A DNA stretch of 64,000 nucleotides from Planctomycetota bacterium (GCA_028823345.1 JAPKBR010000003.1:62001-126000), one strand, 5' to 3'; counted from the first letter of the stretch, positions 1-11,077 are shown. A program made the numbers and translations. Notes: generated by a model from the sequence alone, not told the origin.

Positions 1-387
1 CTCATAGGGAAGCACCCCAGCGTCGATTTCATCCTGGCTCGGCAGCGGGTCCATGGGCGCCCAATCCGCATTGGTCCCGGGCTTGGCCCCGAGGGTCAAA
101 AGCGCCGCGTTCAGCATCTCCGGGTCCACATCGGTGAGCAAAAGGGTCTCGTGGGCGGCTCCCTGCGGCCCAGCCAGGAGGTACTCCAATAGGTCGTTGG
201 TCACGCCCACCTCCGCAGGAATTGAAACCCGACCCTGCTCTAACTCCAGGGCAATCCCCTGGGCCTCAAACACATCCCGCAAACCCGCCAGGGGATCAGG
301 GCCATCAGCGGGGTCCTGGGCCCAACCCACCAAGAGCGGCGTCAAACTAGCCAAGGCCAACAGGGAGATGCGCGAAATGAGGTTCAT
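1..387 (-). CDS. YdjY-like secreted protein (partial, runs off window start)
   Basis: Manual reverse-strand reading from ATG at 387: MNLISRISLLALASLTPLLVGWAQ...GPQGAAHETLLLTDVDPEMLNAALLTLGAKPG; signal peptide; motif recalls YdjY-domain proteins of planctomycetes. Open to window edge. Confidence 0.6.
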   Translation of the reverse strand, partial: MNLISRISLLALASLTPLLVGWAQDPADGPDPLAGLRDVFEAQGIALELEQGRVSIPAEVGVTNDLLEYLLAGPQGAAHETLLLTDVDPEMLNAALLTLGAKPGTNADWAPMDPLPSQDEIDAGVLPYE

Positions 388-445
388 GGCAAAGGACAAA
401 CGGGCCGGCAAGGGGTGGGGTTCATGGGCAAATTTGCCCAATTCG

Positions 446-1243
446 TTAGTGGCTCGATCGGAGGGCATCGATATCGACTCCGATGCGCTCCAACTCGGGC
501 TGCAGCAACTTCAAGATGCCCTCCGCAAATTGACGGATTTCATACTGGGCATCCACCGACAGGCGTTGGTCGAGGAAGTGCAGCACGCCTTGCAGGCTGA
601 CAGTCCAATAGGCCTGGGTGTAGAGACTTTGGGGAAGCATCATGCGGGCGATCTCCTTGGCTACGCCGCGCTCGATACGATCCTCGTAACGCTCGAAAGA
701 GGCGGTGCACTCGTCGAGCATCGCCTGACGTTCGCCCGCGTGATCGAAATCTGCAGGCAAATCCACAGACGCTTGCTTGTTCCCGTGGGAAGGATTCGAG
801 CGCATCGTACTGGGCACATAGAACTCGGGGGTCCACTGCACATAGCGACCGCTGATCTCGTTCCAGGAACAACCCTTGTCCGTATCGAAGAAGACATCGA
901 ACACATCCAGTGACACGGACTGGCCGTTGGCCTCGTACTCACGCCAGCCGGATCCCACCTGGTATTTGAACGCTTGACGGAAGACAAACAGGGGCGCCTT
1001 CCAATGGAACGTAAAGAACGAATGGCGGAAAGGTGAAGTATGCCCGTGCTTCCACAGGAACCCGCAGAGCTTGCTGTCCGCATCGGCAAAGGAATCCTTA
1101 CGCTTGTCGTAAGAAATACGCGCAGCATTGACCACCTTGAGGGACGAATCCTCTTTCATGCGGTCCACGAGAGAGATGAACCCGATGCCGTCATCAAGGG
1201 TCTCAATCGCGCCAACGGGGAGGGTAACGGATGTCGTGCTCAT
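446..1243 (-). CDS. thyX: Flavin-dependent thymidylate synthase (ThyX)
   Basis: ORF 265 aa; HTSPFRHSFFTFHWKAPLFVFRQAFKYQ...SWNEISGRYVQW resembles the ThyX core; C-terminal ...RLSVDAQYEIRQFAEGILKLLQ. Confidence 0.85.
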   Translation of the reverse strand: MSTTSVTLPVGAIETLDDGIGFISLVDRMKEDSSLKVVNAARISYDKRKDSFADADSKLCGFLWKHGHTSPFRHSFFTFHWKAPLFVFRQAFKYQVGSGWREYEANGQSVSLDVFDVFFDTDKGCSWNEISGRYVQWTPEFYVPSTMRSNPSHGNKQASVDLPADFDHAGERQAMLDECTASFERYEDRIERGVAKEIARMMLPQSLYTQAYWTVSLQGVLHFLDQRLSVDAQYEIRQFAEGILKLLQPELERIGVDIDALRSSH

Positions 1244-1319
1244 GGTTGATTGTCGTGTTGCAATAGGGGAAAGGATTCGGTGCGCAAGAATCCTATTGTA
1301 CCCGCCTCACGCGAGACCA

Positions 1320-3875
1320 TCAACGGCCCAAACGGCCCCGTTGGGATTGGGAAAGGCCCCGCAGGGCTTGACCCAGGTGCCGCTCGATCACGGCAGGATC
1401 CCCAGCCCCAGGGCCCGCCCGCAGCCACCGCACCTGCAAGCTGCTGCGTGGGTTTTGCTCCCCGGCTAGGGCTACCCGAGCAGCGCTCAGGAGCCGAGCA
1501 GACGTATTTGTATCCTGGGCTGCGAAGTGGGCCAGCTCGTACAGAAGCCTCGCGTCGAGGCGCCACCACTGCCCCGCAGCAGCCAAGACTGCGGGGGCCT
1601 GGCCATTGTTGGCCAAGGCCCGGAAGGCCTCCAGTTCGGGGCGCCAGTTCGAGAGGATCCCCGGCAGGCTTTCCCCACGAAACCGCAGGGTCATGTCGGA
1701 ATCCGCTTGGGCCATGGGCCGCTCCAGGATGAGTCCCAACCATTCCTGGGGCACGGGCCCGCGACAGGCCAGGGCGCGCAGGAGGTCGAGCAATTCGGAT
1801 CCCACAAAGGGGTTTGCGGGCATGGCCACCCCATCTCTAAGGCGGGCTTCCAACTCTCGACGCAGAAGCTCCTCCGCGCCTTCGAGATTGCAAAATTGGT
1901 CCACCACCGCCAGTCGCAAATCAGGGGAGGCCAGTTGCAACAGGGGAGCCAACGCCTCTAGATCCTTGCACTGGCCAAGGGCTTCGATGGCTGCCACTTG
2001 AACCTCTTGTTGCCCGGCGGGATCCACGATCCAACGTACAAAGTCTCCACCCAGGGACACTTCCTTCAGCCGGCCCAAGGCGCGCACCGCTCGCAACTGC
2101 AGAACCCGGTCCACCGAGTCGAACAGCTCAACCAAGGTGCTGCGGAAAGGCTCAATCTCTGCTTGCCACCGCACCCCTTGCAAGGCCGCTTCAAAACGCA
2201 GACGGAGTGGATTTCCCAGCTCCATGACGCCCAACAGATCGGCGCGGCCGTCCCCACCCCGAGCCAACACGGCCAGCGCCGCCTTGCCTAACTCGTGGCG
2301 CGTGGAGGGATGATTCTTGCTGGCGATTTGCAGCCCGCGCCGGGTCAAAGCTCGCGACCCTTCAGGATTCACCCGTGCTAGGGCTTGCAAGAGATCAGTG
2401 GCCGTTGCCTCCGCCCGGCGACGGTCTGTGTCCTCGGCTCCGTCGACCACGCCCAAGGCCCGGGCCAACTCCTCTTCTAAGACTTCGCTCACCCCCCCAT
2501 CTCCGCGAAACCGCCCAAGTAACTCGATCGCACCGCTGGCGTCCGTGGGTTCATCCGTAAGCAACTTCAAGAAGTCCGCCCGGAATGCCGGCAAGGCCCG
2601 ACCCCGTGGCAAGTCCCGCAAACGCTCCCGGCGAGCTCCAGCAGGTAACCCAGCCCAACGATCCCGAAAGGCTTGCTCTTGGTCCGGATCGAGTTCCACA
2701 TCGGACAACCAGCGAAAGGCCGCTAAGCGCAGGCTGGGAGCCGAACCCTGCACCAGTTCCAAAAACAAAGTGACCCACTCTTTTGCGTGGGGTCCATTCA
2801 GCTGGCCCGAGGCAAAGAGCGCGATATCAAAACGCAAGGCCGCATTCCGATCGGAAAAGAGCCAGGGCTCTAGATCCGCCGCGCGCCAGCGGTACCTGCG
2901 CCCGCCCAGGGTTTGCCAAAAAATCAAGGCGCGTTCATCGTCCAGAGCCTGCCCCACCGAGGCCGCCTGCTTGGGAGGCAAGCATAGGGCTGCCCCTTCC
3001 AAGAGTAACTCCAGTGAAGCCTCCGCTTCCAAGTCCATGGCCTCGGCCTGTTCGAACAACCCGAGGCCCAGGGTTTTGGCCAAGGTCAAGTCTTCGCGCT
3101 CTCCCAAGAGTTGCGCCAACTCCCGGCGCTGCTTCAGTACGCGTCGGTGGTCGATACCAGCACAGAAATCCCCAAGGAGTACGGGCAACAACGGGTCGAG
3201 CCCAGCGCTGACGCACAAGCCTTCAATCAGGATCTGATCGGGATGGTCCGAAGCGCGCAGGGCCAGGGCAAGCTCTGGGGACACTCCTCCCAGGGACAAG
3301 GGCTCCAGCGCATCGGCCAACTCCACCGCGCCCCATAAAACCGCGTCCCGCTGTTCTCGCCAAGCACCCGGTCCCGCGGTCATCAAGTGCCAATGGGCCA
3401 CGGCGCGAACCATCGGGTCATCATCATCGACCAGCTCAACCAACACCGTGGGCAGGCCGCAACGGGCGGCGGCGGTGCGCACGAGTGGGTGCACATCCTT
3501 GGCTAGGCCAACCATTTCCGCCTGAAAGGTTTCGGATTCGGCGCCTCCCCCACGCACGAGAGCACGAATCGCTCCGGCACGCACATTGGGTTGGGGATGG
3601 TCCAAGCAAGCGCGTACCTGATCCAACACCACGTCCAGGACCCCACCGGTTTCGGAGCGCGCAATGGCTTCCAAGGCCACCAATCGTTCGGGCCAGGAAT
3701 CAGAAACCAGCAGTGCGTCGAGCCGATCCCCTTGCCCTCCGTCACCAAGTGCGAGCCCCCGGATGCGTGCCTCGCGCTCCACCGCGCCGGATTGGGCAAA
3801 GGCTCCTAGGGCCAAGGCGCCAAAGAGGGTTGCCACCAGCGACCCTCTGGAAAGTCTGCCCAGGATTCCCCTCAC
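1320..3875 (-). CDS. Secreted HEAT-repeat protein
   Basis: Long ORF with repeated helical pairs (LVALEAIARSE, VRAGAIRALVRGG, VRTAAARCGLP, LRAVRALGRL, VAAIEALGQCKDLEALAPLLQLA); GTG at 3875 gives signal peptide VRGILGRLSRGSLVATLFGALALGAFAQ and overlaps the upstream stop (GTGA). Confidence 0.75.
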   Translation of the reverse strand: MRGILGRLSRGSLVATLFGALALGAFAQSGAVEREARIRGLALGDGGQGDRLDALLVSDSWPERLVALEAIARSETGGVLDVVLDQVRACLDHPQPNVRAGAIRALVRGGGAESETFQAEMVGLAKDVHPLVRTAAARCGLPTVLVELVDDDDPMVRAVAHWHLMTAGPGAWREQRDAVLWGAVELADALEPLSLGGVSPELALALRASDHPDQILIEGLCVSAGLDPLLPVLLGDFCAGIDHRRVLKQRRELAQLLGEREDLTLAKTLGLGLFEQAEAMDLEAEASLELLLEGAALCLPPKQAASVGQALDDERALIFWQTLGGRRYRWRAADLEPWLFSDRNAALRFDIALFASGQLNGPHAKEWVTLFLELVQGSAPSLRLAAFRWLSDVELDPDQEQAFRDRWAGLPAGARRERLRDLPRGRALPAFRADFLKLLTDEPTDASGAIELLGRFRGDGGVSEVLEEELARALGVVDGAEDTDRRRAEATATDLLQALARVNPEGSRALTRRGLQIASKNHPSTRHELGKAALAVLARGGDGRADLLGVMELGNPLRLRFEAALQGVRWQAEIEPFRSTLVELFDSVDRVLQLRAVRALGRLKEVSLGGDFVRWIVDPAGQQEVQVAAIEALGQCKDLEALAPLLQLASPDLRLAVVDQFCNLEGAEELLRRELEARLRDGVAMPANPFVGSELLDLLRALACRGPVPQEWLGLILERPMAQADSDMTLRFRGESLPGILSNWRPELEAFRALANNGQAPAVLAAAGQWWRLDARLLYELAHFAAQDTNTSARLLSAARVALAGEQNPRSSLQVRWLRAGPGAGDPAVIERHLGQALRGLSQSQRGRLGR

Positions 3876-4786
3876 GCACCTTCCCCCCGCATCTGGCGGA
3901 AGGCTCCTGGCAAACCGTCGATCAGATCCCCAGCGATCAAGCACTCGGGTCCTAACTTAGCCCGCTGCAAGTCGCCAGCTCGGGCGTGCAATTCGACTCC
4001 CGCGCAAACCGCATCCAAGCTGCCGTAGGCATTTGCATCGTCCGTACAGCGGCACAACAGTGCCGCAATGATCCCGCTCAACACATCCCCCGCTCCTGCG
4101 GTGGCCATGCCCGCATTCCCCCGTTGGCAAACCCACGAGCCCTCGCCCCGCACGACCACGGTTCTTTGTCCCTTGAGCACCACGGTTGCTTGGGTGATCT
4201 CCGCCAAGCGATGCGCGGCTGCCTGCCGGTCTTCGTCGCTGCTACCAAAGTCTTCACCCAGCAGCCCACGCGCTTCACCGGGATGGGGCGTCAAGATCAC
4301 TTCGCCCTTGGCCTGGGCGACCAAGTCTGGATGGTCCGCCAACACGCCTAGGGCATCCGCGTCCAACAGGAGCGGCGTCGTGTTGTCTTGGTCTTCGAGC
4401 AAGCGATGCACCAATTCACGCGTGCTCCCCGAACGTGTCAAACCCGGTCCCACGAGACGCACATTGTGGCGCAGATTGCGCAGGGCGCTGGGGATGCGTC
4501 CCGCGAGCAAGTCACGCTTGGTGCTCACATCGAGATGCAATACCTCGGGGCATGCGCTGGCCACGATGGGCAAAGTACCCGGCCAAAGATGCACCACTGT
4601 GACCAACCCGGCTCCCGCGCGCTGGGCCGCGCGGGCGGCGAGGATCGCCGCCCCGGGCATCTCAGTCGAACCCGCGATGCACAGCACACGCCCCGCATCC
4701 CCCTTGTGGGAGTCCCCGGGAAGGGGTTCGGGGAGATGGGGCTCGGGGAGGGAAGACACGGGGGGATTGGACGAAGATTTCGCCAT
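3872..4786 (-). CDS. nnrD: ADP-dependent NAD(P)H-hydrate dehydratase (YjeF C-terminal domain)
   Basis: HKGDAGRVLCIAGSTEMPGAAILAARAAQRAGAGLVTV...LTPHPGEARGLLG...VVLKGQRTVVV...GNAGMATAGAGDVLSGIIAALL motifs. Confidence 0.85.
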   Translation of the reverse strand: MAKSSSNPPVSSLPEPHLPEPLPGDSHKGDAGRVLCIAGSTEMPGAAILAARAAQRAGAGLVTVVHLWPGTLPIVASACPEVLHLDVSTKRDLLAGRIPSALRNLRHNVRLVGPGLTRSGSTRELVHRLLEDQDNTTPLLLDADALGVLADHPDLVAQAKGEVILTPHPGEARGLLGEDFGSSDEDRQAAAHRLAEITQATVVLKGQRTVVVRGEGSWVCQRGNAGMATAGAGDVLSGIIAALLCRCTDDANAYGSLDAVCAGVELHARAGDLQRAKLGPECLIAGDLIDGLPGAFRQMRGEGA

Positions 4787-4845
4787 GGATCCGACTCTAA
4801 CCCGAGGGAGGCGGTCAGCGAGGGTTATCCTGCCCACGAGCTACT

Positions 4846-5226
4846 ATGAACCCTCCCCGCCCTGCCTCCTGGATCGCCTTCCTCCTGCCCCTGATCCTGC
4901 TAGGTGCGGTGGGCTTGGCAGCCGCTATTCTGGCCCTCGGGCCTGATTCGATCCTCACCTGGGTGGGCTACGGGGTCGCCGGTTTGGTGCTGCTGTGGCT
5001 CGGGGCCACCACTTTTTGGCCCGCGCGAGCCGATCGGGCCTGCCCGGAATGCGGCCAAGAGAGCCTGGAACGCATGGACGCAAAAACCACCATGGGCCTA
5101 GTCTGCACCCTGTGCACCTACCAGGACCCCCAGGCCAGCGGCTGGTTCCTAGCCGAGGAAGAAGAAACGGACCTGGAAGATCTCGTGCGCCAGCAAAGGC
5201 AGGCCCTGCGCGATTCCCGACGATGA
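4846..5226 (+). CDS. Small membrane protein with zinc-ribbon
   Basis: Two N-terminal hydrophobic helices followed by CPECG...CTLC. Confidence 0.65.
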   Translation: MNPPRPASWIAFLLPLILLGAVGLAAAILALGPDSILTWVGYGVAGLVLLWLGATTFWPARADRACPECGQESLERMDAKTTMGLVCTLCTYQDPQASGWFLAEEEETDLEDLVRQQRQALRDSRR

Positions 5227-5260
5227 AACCCGGGCTCTCGTGAGCCATACTGATCCCAGA

Positions 5261-5719
5261 ATGGATTTCCCCAACGAACCCCAAATCCCCATGCGGCTGT
5301 GCAACCTGTTTTTGCGGGACAACTCAAGCCAGCAGTGGCTGCAGCTTGCCGAAGTCGACGGCACGCGCGGTTTCCCCATCGTGATCGGCACCAACGAAGC
5401 CCACGAGATCCAGCGCGTCCTGACCGGCACGGAACCCCCGCGCCCCATGACCCATCAACTGGCCCTTGAATCGATTCAAGCCCTCGGCGGTCAGGTGGAA
5501 CGGGTTGCGATCACCGACCTGAAAGACAACACCTTCTACGCCCAACTGATCCTGCGCACCCCGGATGGGACAGAACATGCGATCGAGTCCCGCCCAAGCG
5601 ATGCCTTGGCCCTGGGCCTGCGCGTCGGCTGCGAGATTCACGTGGCCGAAAGCGTCCTTGAGGCAGTCCGCACGGATCAGAGCGGCCAAGATCCCTTGGA
5701 CGATCCCAAGGATTTCTAG
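5261..5719 (+). CDS. Bifunctional nuclease (BFN/DUF151) family protein
   Basis: IVIGTNEAHEIQRVLTG..RPMTHQLALESIQALGGQVERVAITDLKDNTFYAQLIL...IESRPSDALALGLRVGCEIHVAESVL. Confidence 0.85.
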   Translation: MDFPNEPQIPMRLCNLFLRDNSSQQWLQLAEVDGTRGFPIVIGTNEAHEIQRVLTGTEPPRPMTHQLALESIQALGGQVERVAITDLKDNTFYAQLILRTPDGTEHAIESRPSDALALGLRVGCEIHVAESVLEAVRTDQSGQDPLDDPKDF

Positions 5720-5821
5720 CTGCACGCTCACCAGAACCGGAATCACCAGATCCCGAGTGAACGCCCCGGCACCATCCACTTGCCATGTGGCACCCTGTGG
5801 CGGGGTGCGCCCCCACGGTAC

Positions 5822-7738
5822 CTAGCCGATCTTGCCGCTAGGCTTCTCGCCGCCTTGCTGGGCCTCTTCGGGCTTGGCCTCTTCCTTCGCGCGCTTCCCG
5901 CGAATCTCGCGCTCGCCGGTGTCTGATTTACGCTCGCCCTTGAGCGTGCCGTCCTCTTGCAAGGTCCCTTCGTAGTGGGAAGTGCCGTAGGACTCAGACT
6001 TGTACATGCCCTTGACAGTCTTGGTTTCCTTGTCGTAGGTCAGGTCGAGCAAGGGGCCGCCGCTACCCATGACGCCCAGGTCTCCGGAGATGGAACCGTC
6101 CTCGTGGTGCTGAAAAGTCAGGGTGAACTCGAAGACCACTTCGCCTTCCGAGTACATGGCCATGTCCCACTTGCCCTCGAGGGGTCCGCTAGCTTTGGGA
6201 CTGCTGGAGGCTTCCACCACCGCAGCCTCTTCGGGCTCGGGTTTTTCCACATAGCGAGGCAAGATCGAATCGGCCATGGCTAGGTTGTAGGCGGTGACCG
6301 CGGAGCACACTGCGGATTGAACCAGGTTCTCTTCCACCGCATAGCGCGTGGTGTCGTTCTGGGTGTGCCAAACGAAGCGGTAGTTGCGGGCTTCGCGGCC
6401 GGTCAGACCCTTTTCAGCCCAGTAGAAACCCGGAACTCCAAGACGGTTGAAAGACGCATGGTCGCTGGAACCACCACGGGGCATTTTCTCTTGCACGGAG
6501 AGCGAGATCTGCAGGTCCGGGAACCGAGCGTTGACCGGAGCAATCGCTTCTTCAAGCATGGGAGCCATGGCCTCGGTGCAGTTCAAACCGCCCTGATAGC
6601 CGGTTCCTCCATCATCCACAAAGCAGGCAGAGATGCCGTCCAACTGGTCGGTTTCCTTGAGCCACTCGGCGTAGCGCTTGGACCCAAAGAGGCCTTGTTC
6701 TTCGCCACTCCAAAGGCAGACGCGAATGGTGCGCCGGGGTTGGACCCCACTGGCAGCAAGAATTCGCGCAGCTTCGATCATCACCGACGATCCGGTGCCA
6801 TTGTCCTGACACCCCTGGGATCCAGGACCGTTCCAAGAATCCAGGTGGGCGGAAATGATCACGACCTCATCGGGAAACTCGGTGCCGGGGATCTCGGCGA
6901 TCACATCAAACACAGGGAAGGGACCTTCGGTGAAAAAGTGCACCAAGTCCGCTTCCAACTCCACGGGCTTGCCTGCGGAAAGTTGCTCGTCGAGAGCATC
7001 ATAGTCTGTCTTGCGAATGGTGATCGAACGATCCTTGGAGAGGGTGTCCATGGTCAGTTCCATCCAATCACGAACGCCACCGGTGGTCACCTGATCATTG
7101 CGACTTGCGCGGATGGTGCCCGCGATGTCCGCCTCCTCGATGGCCTCTTTGATCTCCTTGCGCAGACGAGACTTCTCCAGGCGTGACATTTTCTGATCCT
7201 CACTTTCGCCTTCCTCGGCATCTTCGTCTTTGCTGCTGCCGCGACGACGGCGAGAGCTCACGTCCTCCAAAATCCAAGCGCCATCCAAACGATTGCGCAC
7301 CGCTTCGAATTCTTCGGGGGTAGTGGGGCGCTTGAACACGAAACCGCGCAGGGGTCCGTCCGTACCCGGCGCCCAGGCGCGGGTGGTGAATTCAAAGTCG
7401 GCCTCCACCGGCGACACCATGCGCACGCTGGAGGGTCCGCGATCAAAGCGCACGGGAACCTCGCCCCACTTCCAGAGGTGCGCATTCTTCATGCCGTAGG
7501 AAGCGAACTTGCCCCGTGCCCAAGTGGATGCGCGCTCGAGTCCAGCAGATCCTGTCAAGCGCGGCCCGATTCCGTGGCACAACTCTTCCAGGGTTGCCCA
7601 GACCTGCGTGCGCTCGGTCCCCTCCTCAATCAGAGAGGCAACCGCTTCGGGGGAGCCCTGGGACGAGGCCGCAGGGGTCAGGAAAAAAGCGGGAAGAAGG
7701 GTCAGGGCCAGCAGGATAAGGAATCGTTGGATTTGCAT
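5822..7738 (-). CDS. M28-family secreted aminopeptidase-like metallopeptidase
   Basis: Signal peptide MQIQRFLILLALTLLPAFFL; zinc peptidase motifs VVIISAHLDSWNGPGSQGCQDNGTGSSVMIEAARIL, CLWSGEEQGLFGSKRYAE, GGSSDHASFNRLGVPGFYW, VWHTQNDT. Confidence 0.88.
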   Translation of the reverse strand: MQIQRFLILLALTLLPAFFLTPAASSQGSPEAVASLIEEGTERTQVWATLEELCHGIGPRLTGSAGLERASTWARGKFASYGMKNAHLWKWGEVPVRFDRGPSSVRMVSPVEADFEFTTRAWAPGTDGPLRGFVFKRPTTPEEFEAVRNRLDGAWILEDVSSRRRRGSSKDEDAEEGESEDQKMSRLEKSRLRKEIKEAIEEADIAGTIRASRNDQVTTGGVRDWMELTMDTLSKDRSITIRKTDYDALDEQLSAGKPVELEADLVHFFTEGPFPVFDVIAEIPGTEFPDEVVIISAHLDSWNGPGSQGCQDNGTGSSVMIEAARILAASGVQPRRTIRVCLWSGEEQGLFGSKRYAEWLKETDQLDGISACFVDDGGTGYQGGLNCTEAMAPMLEEAIAPVNARFPDLQISLSVQEKMPRGGSSDHASFNRLGVPGFYWAEKGLTGREARNYRFVWHTQNDTTRYAVEENLVQSAVCSAVTAYNLAMADSILPRYVEKPEPEEAAVVEASSSPKASGPLEGKWDMAMYSEGEVVFEFTLTFQHHEDGSISGDLGVMGSGGPLLDLTYDKETKTVKGMYKSESYGTSHYEGTLQEDGTLKGERKSDTGEREIRGKRAKEEAKPEEAQQGGEKPSGKIG

Positions 7739-7866
7739 GGTTGGTTCGCTCTTGGGGATCGGTCGTCTATGGATGCTAACGCCTATGGGCCCGTAGTGGG
7801 GCCCGAGCAACACACCTCGTACGGAGAAGCCTTCACTCGTCCCACCTAAGTGGCTACCTTGACCCG

Positions 7867-9687
7867 GTGCAGGACTCCCCCACCCCCAACAGAACTCCCT
7901 GGCTGGGGCTCTTTCTCCTGCTGTTCTCCTCTGCGAGCCTGCGCCTTTTCCCCATCCAGCACGGCCTGCCGGACAATCATGTGCCAGATACGCATGTGGT
8001 GAAGGCTGCTCTAGGTATGGCCCAGGATCGAGATCTGATTCCTCCCGTCGGACGCTGGAGCACCTACCCCAACCTCTTGCCCTATGTGTTGCTCCCATGC
8101 TATGCGGGTCAATTTGCGCTGGGGCGTATGAACGGAGAGTGGCGCAATCCCGACGAGTATGCCAAGGCAATCAAGTCGAGCCCCGGGCGCGCGCACCTCT
8201 TGGCCCGTATCGTGCTCGCCCTGATCAGCGCCCTCGCCCCGATTTTTGTGGTGCTCGGTCTGCGCGCCGCCGGGTTCGGCTGGGGAGCATGGTGCGGAGG
8301 ATGGCTCAGCGCGTCATCCCTCTTGCTGGTGCAGCTTGCCACACACGAACGACCATGGGCGCCCCTTGCAACATTCATTGCCCTCAGCATGTGGCCCGCG
8401 GCAATCCATGTAAGGACCGGTGCAGCGCGACCCTTGCTGCTCTCCGGACTTGCAGCAGCCCTTGCCTTCAGTACACATCAGGCAGGAGCCTTCGCGATTT
8501 TGATCCCGGCCATCGCCTGGGCCAGCACAACCCAGAGTTGGCAAGGAGCCGGCCTCAAGGAACGAATGCGCGTGGGATTCATCTGCGCGGGATTATTCCT
8601 GGTGGTGGCCCTCACCATCGGGCACCCCTATTTGATTCGGCACGGAATGACACCCACCGATGCGGTGGCGGCCGGTAGCCAACTAGAAGGATCCCAACAC
8701 GTTTCCATCGGTGGCCAATCTGTAATCTTTCAGCTTTCTGCCGAGACCCTTCAAAAGCTCAGCAAGGCCTTAGTGGGATATGACCCGTTGCTGTTGATCT
8801 TGGCCCTGCTTGGATTTGCCGCAGGTCTCAAGCGTCGTGAGACCCGGCCGGCGACGGGCTTTGCCCTCATCTGGGGCTTGTTCTTTTTGACCAACCAGAA
8901 CGACCATGTGCGCTATCTGGTTCCCCTGGCCGTGGGATTGGCCTGGCCTGCGGGAATCGCCTGCGAGAGCCTCCTACGTAAACCCCTGCCCCGCACCCTA
9001 CTGCTGCTGGGGTTCTGCCTGCCCTTGGCTCAGGCCCTGCGCCTCGGTGTCATCCTGCGCCGCCCGGACACCAGGGCCATGGCCCAGGCGGAACTCTTGC
9101 AACAGCAGGGGAACGAGCCCATTGCTGAAGGGGTCGGCGGACCCCATTTAGCACTCAGCCGCACGGCTCTCCACCGCCTGGCTCAATTACGCGACCTGCG
9201 CACACGCGAACTGTACCGTTTGGTGATCTTGGATGAAGGGATTGAGCCGGAGAGCGGCTATGGCCTCGACGCCCTGCCCCTTGAAGATGTATTCGAATTC
9301 GACCCGCGCCACCACGCATCCTGGCCCCGGAAAAAAACTATAGAGCGCCTCGGTAAAGACGCCAACGACCCCATCATGGTGCTGCGCGCCTTCGGCTGCG
9401 ACACGATTCTGTTGGCGGACCGCACGCCCCTGGACGGGCATCCGCCCATGCTCATGGATCGGCGGGAGGCAACCCAAGAACCGGGGCCGGACCTCAGTTT
9501 GCACCCAGAGGGCGTCCGTCCAAGACTCAAACCCCTTGCCCTGCCTCCGCGCCCTTTGGCCAGTTGGAGTCCAGGCAAGAACGTCAGCGACGCACGCCTG
9601 CCCCTAGAGCTCGGCTTCCCTCTAACAGAGCTCTGGAAAATCGAACGACCCGGTCCCCTGCTGCAGCTTTATCGGGTCCCGCGCTGA
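7867..9687 (+). CDS. Multi-pass membrane glycosyltransferase (GT39/PMT-like)
   Basis: 606 aa, many TM helices; [39 protein letters not shown]; architecture of GT39-type proteins; GTG start. Confidence 0.55.
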   Translation: MQDSPTPNRTPWLGLFLLLFSSASLRLFPIQHGLPDNHVPDTHVVKAALGMAQDRDLIPPVGRWSTYPNLLPYVLLPCYAGQFALGRMNGEWRNPDEYAKAIKSSPGRAHLLARIVLALISALAPIFVVLGLRAAGFGWGAWCGGWLSASSLLLVQLATHERPWAPLATFIALSMWPAAIHVRTGAARPLLLSGLAAALAFSTHQAGAFAILIPAIAWASTTQSWQGAGLKERMRVGFICAGLFLVVALTIGHPYLIRHGMTPTDAVAAGSQLEGSQHVSIGGQSVIFQLSAETLQKLSKALVGYDPLLLILALLGFAAGLKRRETRPATGFALIWGLFFLTNQNDHVRYLVPLAVGLAWPAGIACESLLRKPLPRTLLLLGFCLPLAQALRLGVILRRPDTRAMAQAELLQQQGNEPIAEGVGGPHLALSRTALHRLAQLRDLRTRELYRLVILDEGIEPESGYGLDALPLEDVFEFDPRHHASWPRKKTIERLGKDANDPIMVLRAFGCDTILLADRTPLDGHPPMLMDRREATQEPGPDLSLHPEGVRPRLKPLALPPRPLASWSPGKNVSDARLPLELGFPLTELWKIERPGPLLQLYRVPR

Positions 9688-9741
9688 GATCGGTGCCAAT
9701 GGGCCGCGTGAGTCGCTATGATCCCACCGCGTTCATCGCAC

Positions 9742-9829
9742 GGAGGAGTGGCAGAGTGGCCGAACGCGGCGGTTTTGAAAACCGCTGACTCGAAAGGGTC
9801 CGGGGGTTCAAATCCCTCCTCCTCCGCCA
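9742..9829 (+). tRNA. tRNA-Ser (anticodon TGA), encoded CCA
   Basis: GGAGGAG acceptor pairs with CTCCTCC + G + CCA; anticodon stem GCGGTTTTGAAAACCGC; long variable arm; GGTTCAAATCC T-arm. Confidence 0.95.
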
Positions 9830-9856
9830 TCCACTCGCGCCAAGAGCGCCGAGCGC

Positions 9857-10903
9857 TCACTTGATCTGCGCGTAGCGCCCTTCAAGGACGCGCATACCCG
9901 GGGCCACGCCCAAGAGTCGATCCGAGGTGACGAATGCGGGTCCTTTAGCGCCAATGATCGTGGTGGTACGCTGGGCATAAGGCTTGCCGCGGTAGGTTCC
10001 CGAATCCACCACCACATAGGCCTTGTCCTGCAACCAACCTTGCATGGAACCGGAGAAGCCCATGTTGTCCATCCACAGGATGTCGTAGCACTTACGCATG
10101 GTGTTCCAAGATGTCATGCGGTACTCCTTATAAACCGGCATGCCCGGCTCCGGCTCGTTTTCCACAACGGTGATCAATGCCAGGCCACCGGGGAAAAGGT
10201 CACTGCGCTCGATGGCGCTCATGGTAATCGCAGCCTTGCCCGGTTCGGTAATCACCGATCCCTGCAAACGGCTGACGCCCAAGCTTGAAGTAAGCTTGGC
10301 CAGTTCGCCCCGGGGCCGGGCGCTATCGGAGCCAGCGTCCCGAGCCACGCGCCGCTCACCCCCAAAGGGTTCAAAGGTGCCGTCGATCATCACGAATCCC
10401 TCGTGGGTGTCGACCATGGAAAGGACCTTCATCCTGCCCTTGCCGCCTTCGAACGTAAATGTTCCGCGCTCGATCGCGAGCTTGCCCTGGTTCTCGCCCA
10501 AGGTAGCCGTCAAGAGCGTCGCACCGGTCCAGGTGGCAACCGAACGACTGACGCCCTTGCGGTTGTCGCAGGCGAAAGATACGAGGTGCCCAGCCTGGGG
10601 ATCAAAGGCATAGAAAGTTGTGGAGCGATAGCCACCGGGTAGGACCTCGCCCAGATCCACCACCAAGTGCTCACGCACTCCATGACCGTCGAGGATCCGC
10701 TCGACCACCAAGGTCGCAGTCCACTCCATGGCCGAGCCGCCGGGACCGTCATAGGCAACACCTCGGCCAACCCACTGACCCAGCATGGGCTGGAATGCCT
10801 TGAGGGACCGGTGGGGACGGGGGCCCTGGGAGGGCACTTGAATAGGATCCTGGGGAGCGGCGAGCAGAACGGCGCAGCAGGCCAATATGAGGGAAGCAGT
10901 CAT
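9857..10903 (-). CDS. Secreted DUF1579-like protein
   Basis: Signal peptide [42 protein letters not shown]...[17 protein letters not shown]; beta-rich DUF1579-type pattern. Confidence 0.5.
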   Translation of the reverse strand: MTASLILACCAVLLAAPQDPIQVPSQGPRPHRSLKAFQPMLGQWVGRGVAYDGPGGSAMEWTATLVVERILDGHGVREHLVVDLGEVLPGGYRSTTFYAFDPQAGHLVSFACDNRKGVSRSVATWTGATLLTATLGENQGKLAIERGTFTFEGGKGRMKVLSMVDTHEGFVMIDGTFEPFGGERRVARDAGSDSARPRGELAKLTSSLGVSRLQGSVITEPGKAAITMSAIERSDLFPGGLALITVVENEPEPGMPVYKEYRMTSWNTMRKCYDILWMDNMGFSGSMQGWLQDKAYVVVDSGTYRGKPYAQRTTTIIGAKGPAFVTSDRLLGVAPGMRVLEGRYAQIK

Positions 10904-11077
10904 GGGTAGGGTTTTGGGTCAGAGAAGATCGGACCCCCATCTATCGGCCTCGAAGCACCTCACACTTCAGCTACGCACCTCAACCCCTACCCTAGGGGTG
11001 AAAAGGGTCCGAAATTGAGGCACAGGAGCAACAGCAACGACCTATCAGGGCCCCTGAAGGCCCCCCAGGGTGCTCAC

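Noticed and set aside
53-913. 286-aa + ORF at window start
   Set aside because: Overlaps antisense both the YdjY-like partial gene and thyX; composition is shadow-like.
2317-3237. 306-aa + strand ORF opposite the HEAT-repeat gene
   Set aside because: Low-complexity Ser/Arg/Ala-rich shadow frame typical of GC-rich DNA; the opposite strand has a clear repeat protein.
9669-9860. Minus-strand ORF reading [29 protein letters not shown]
   Set aside because: Antisense translation of tRNA-Ser(TGA); the GFEPPDP string is a classic tRNA-Ser artefact.
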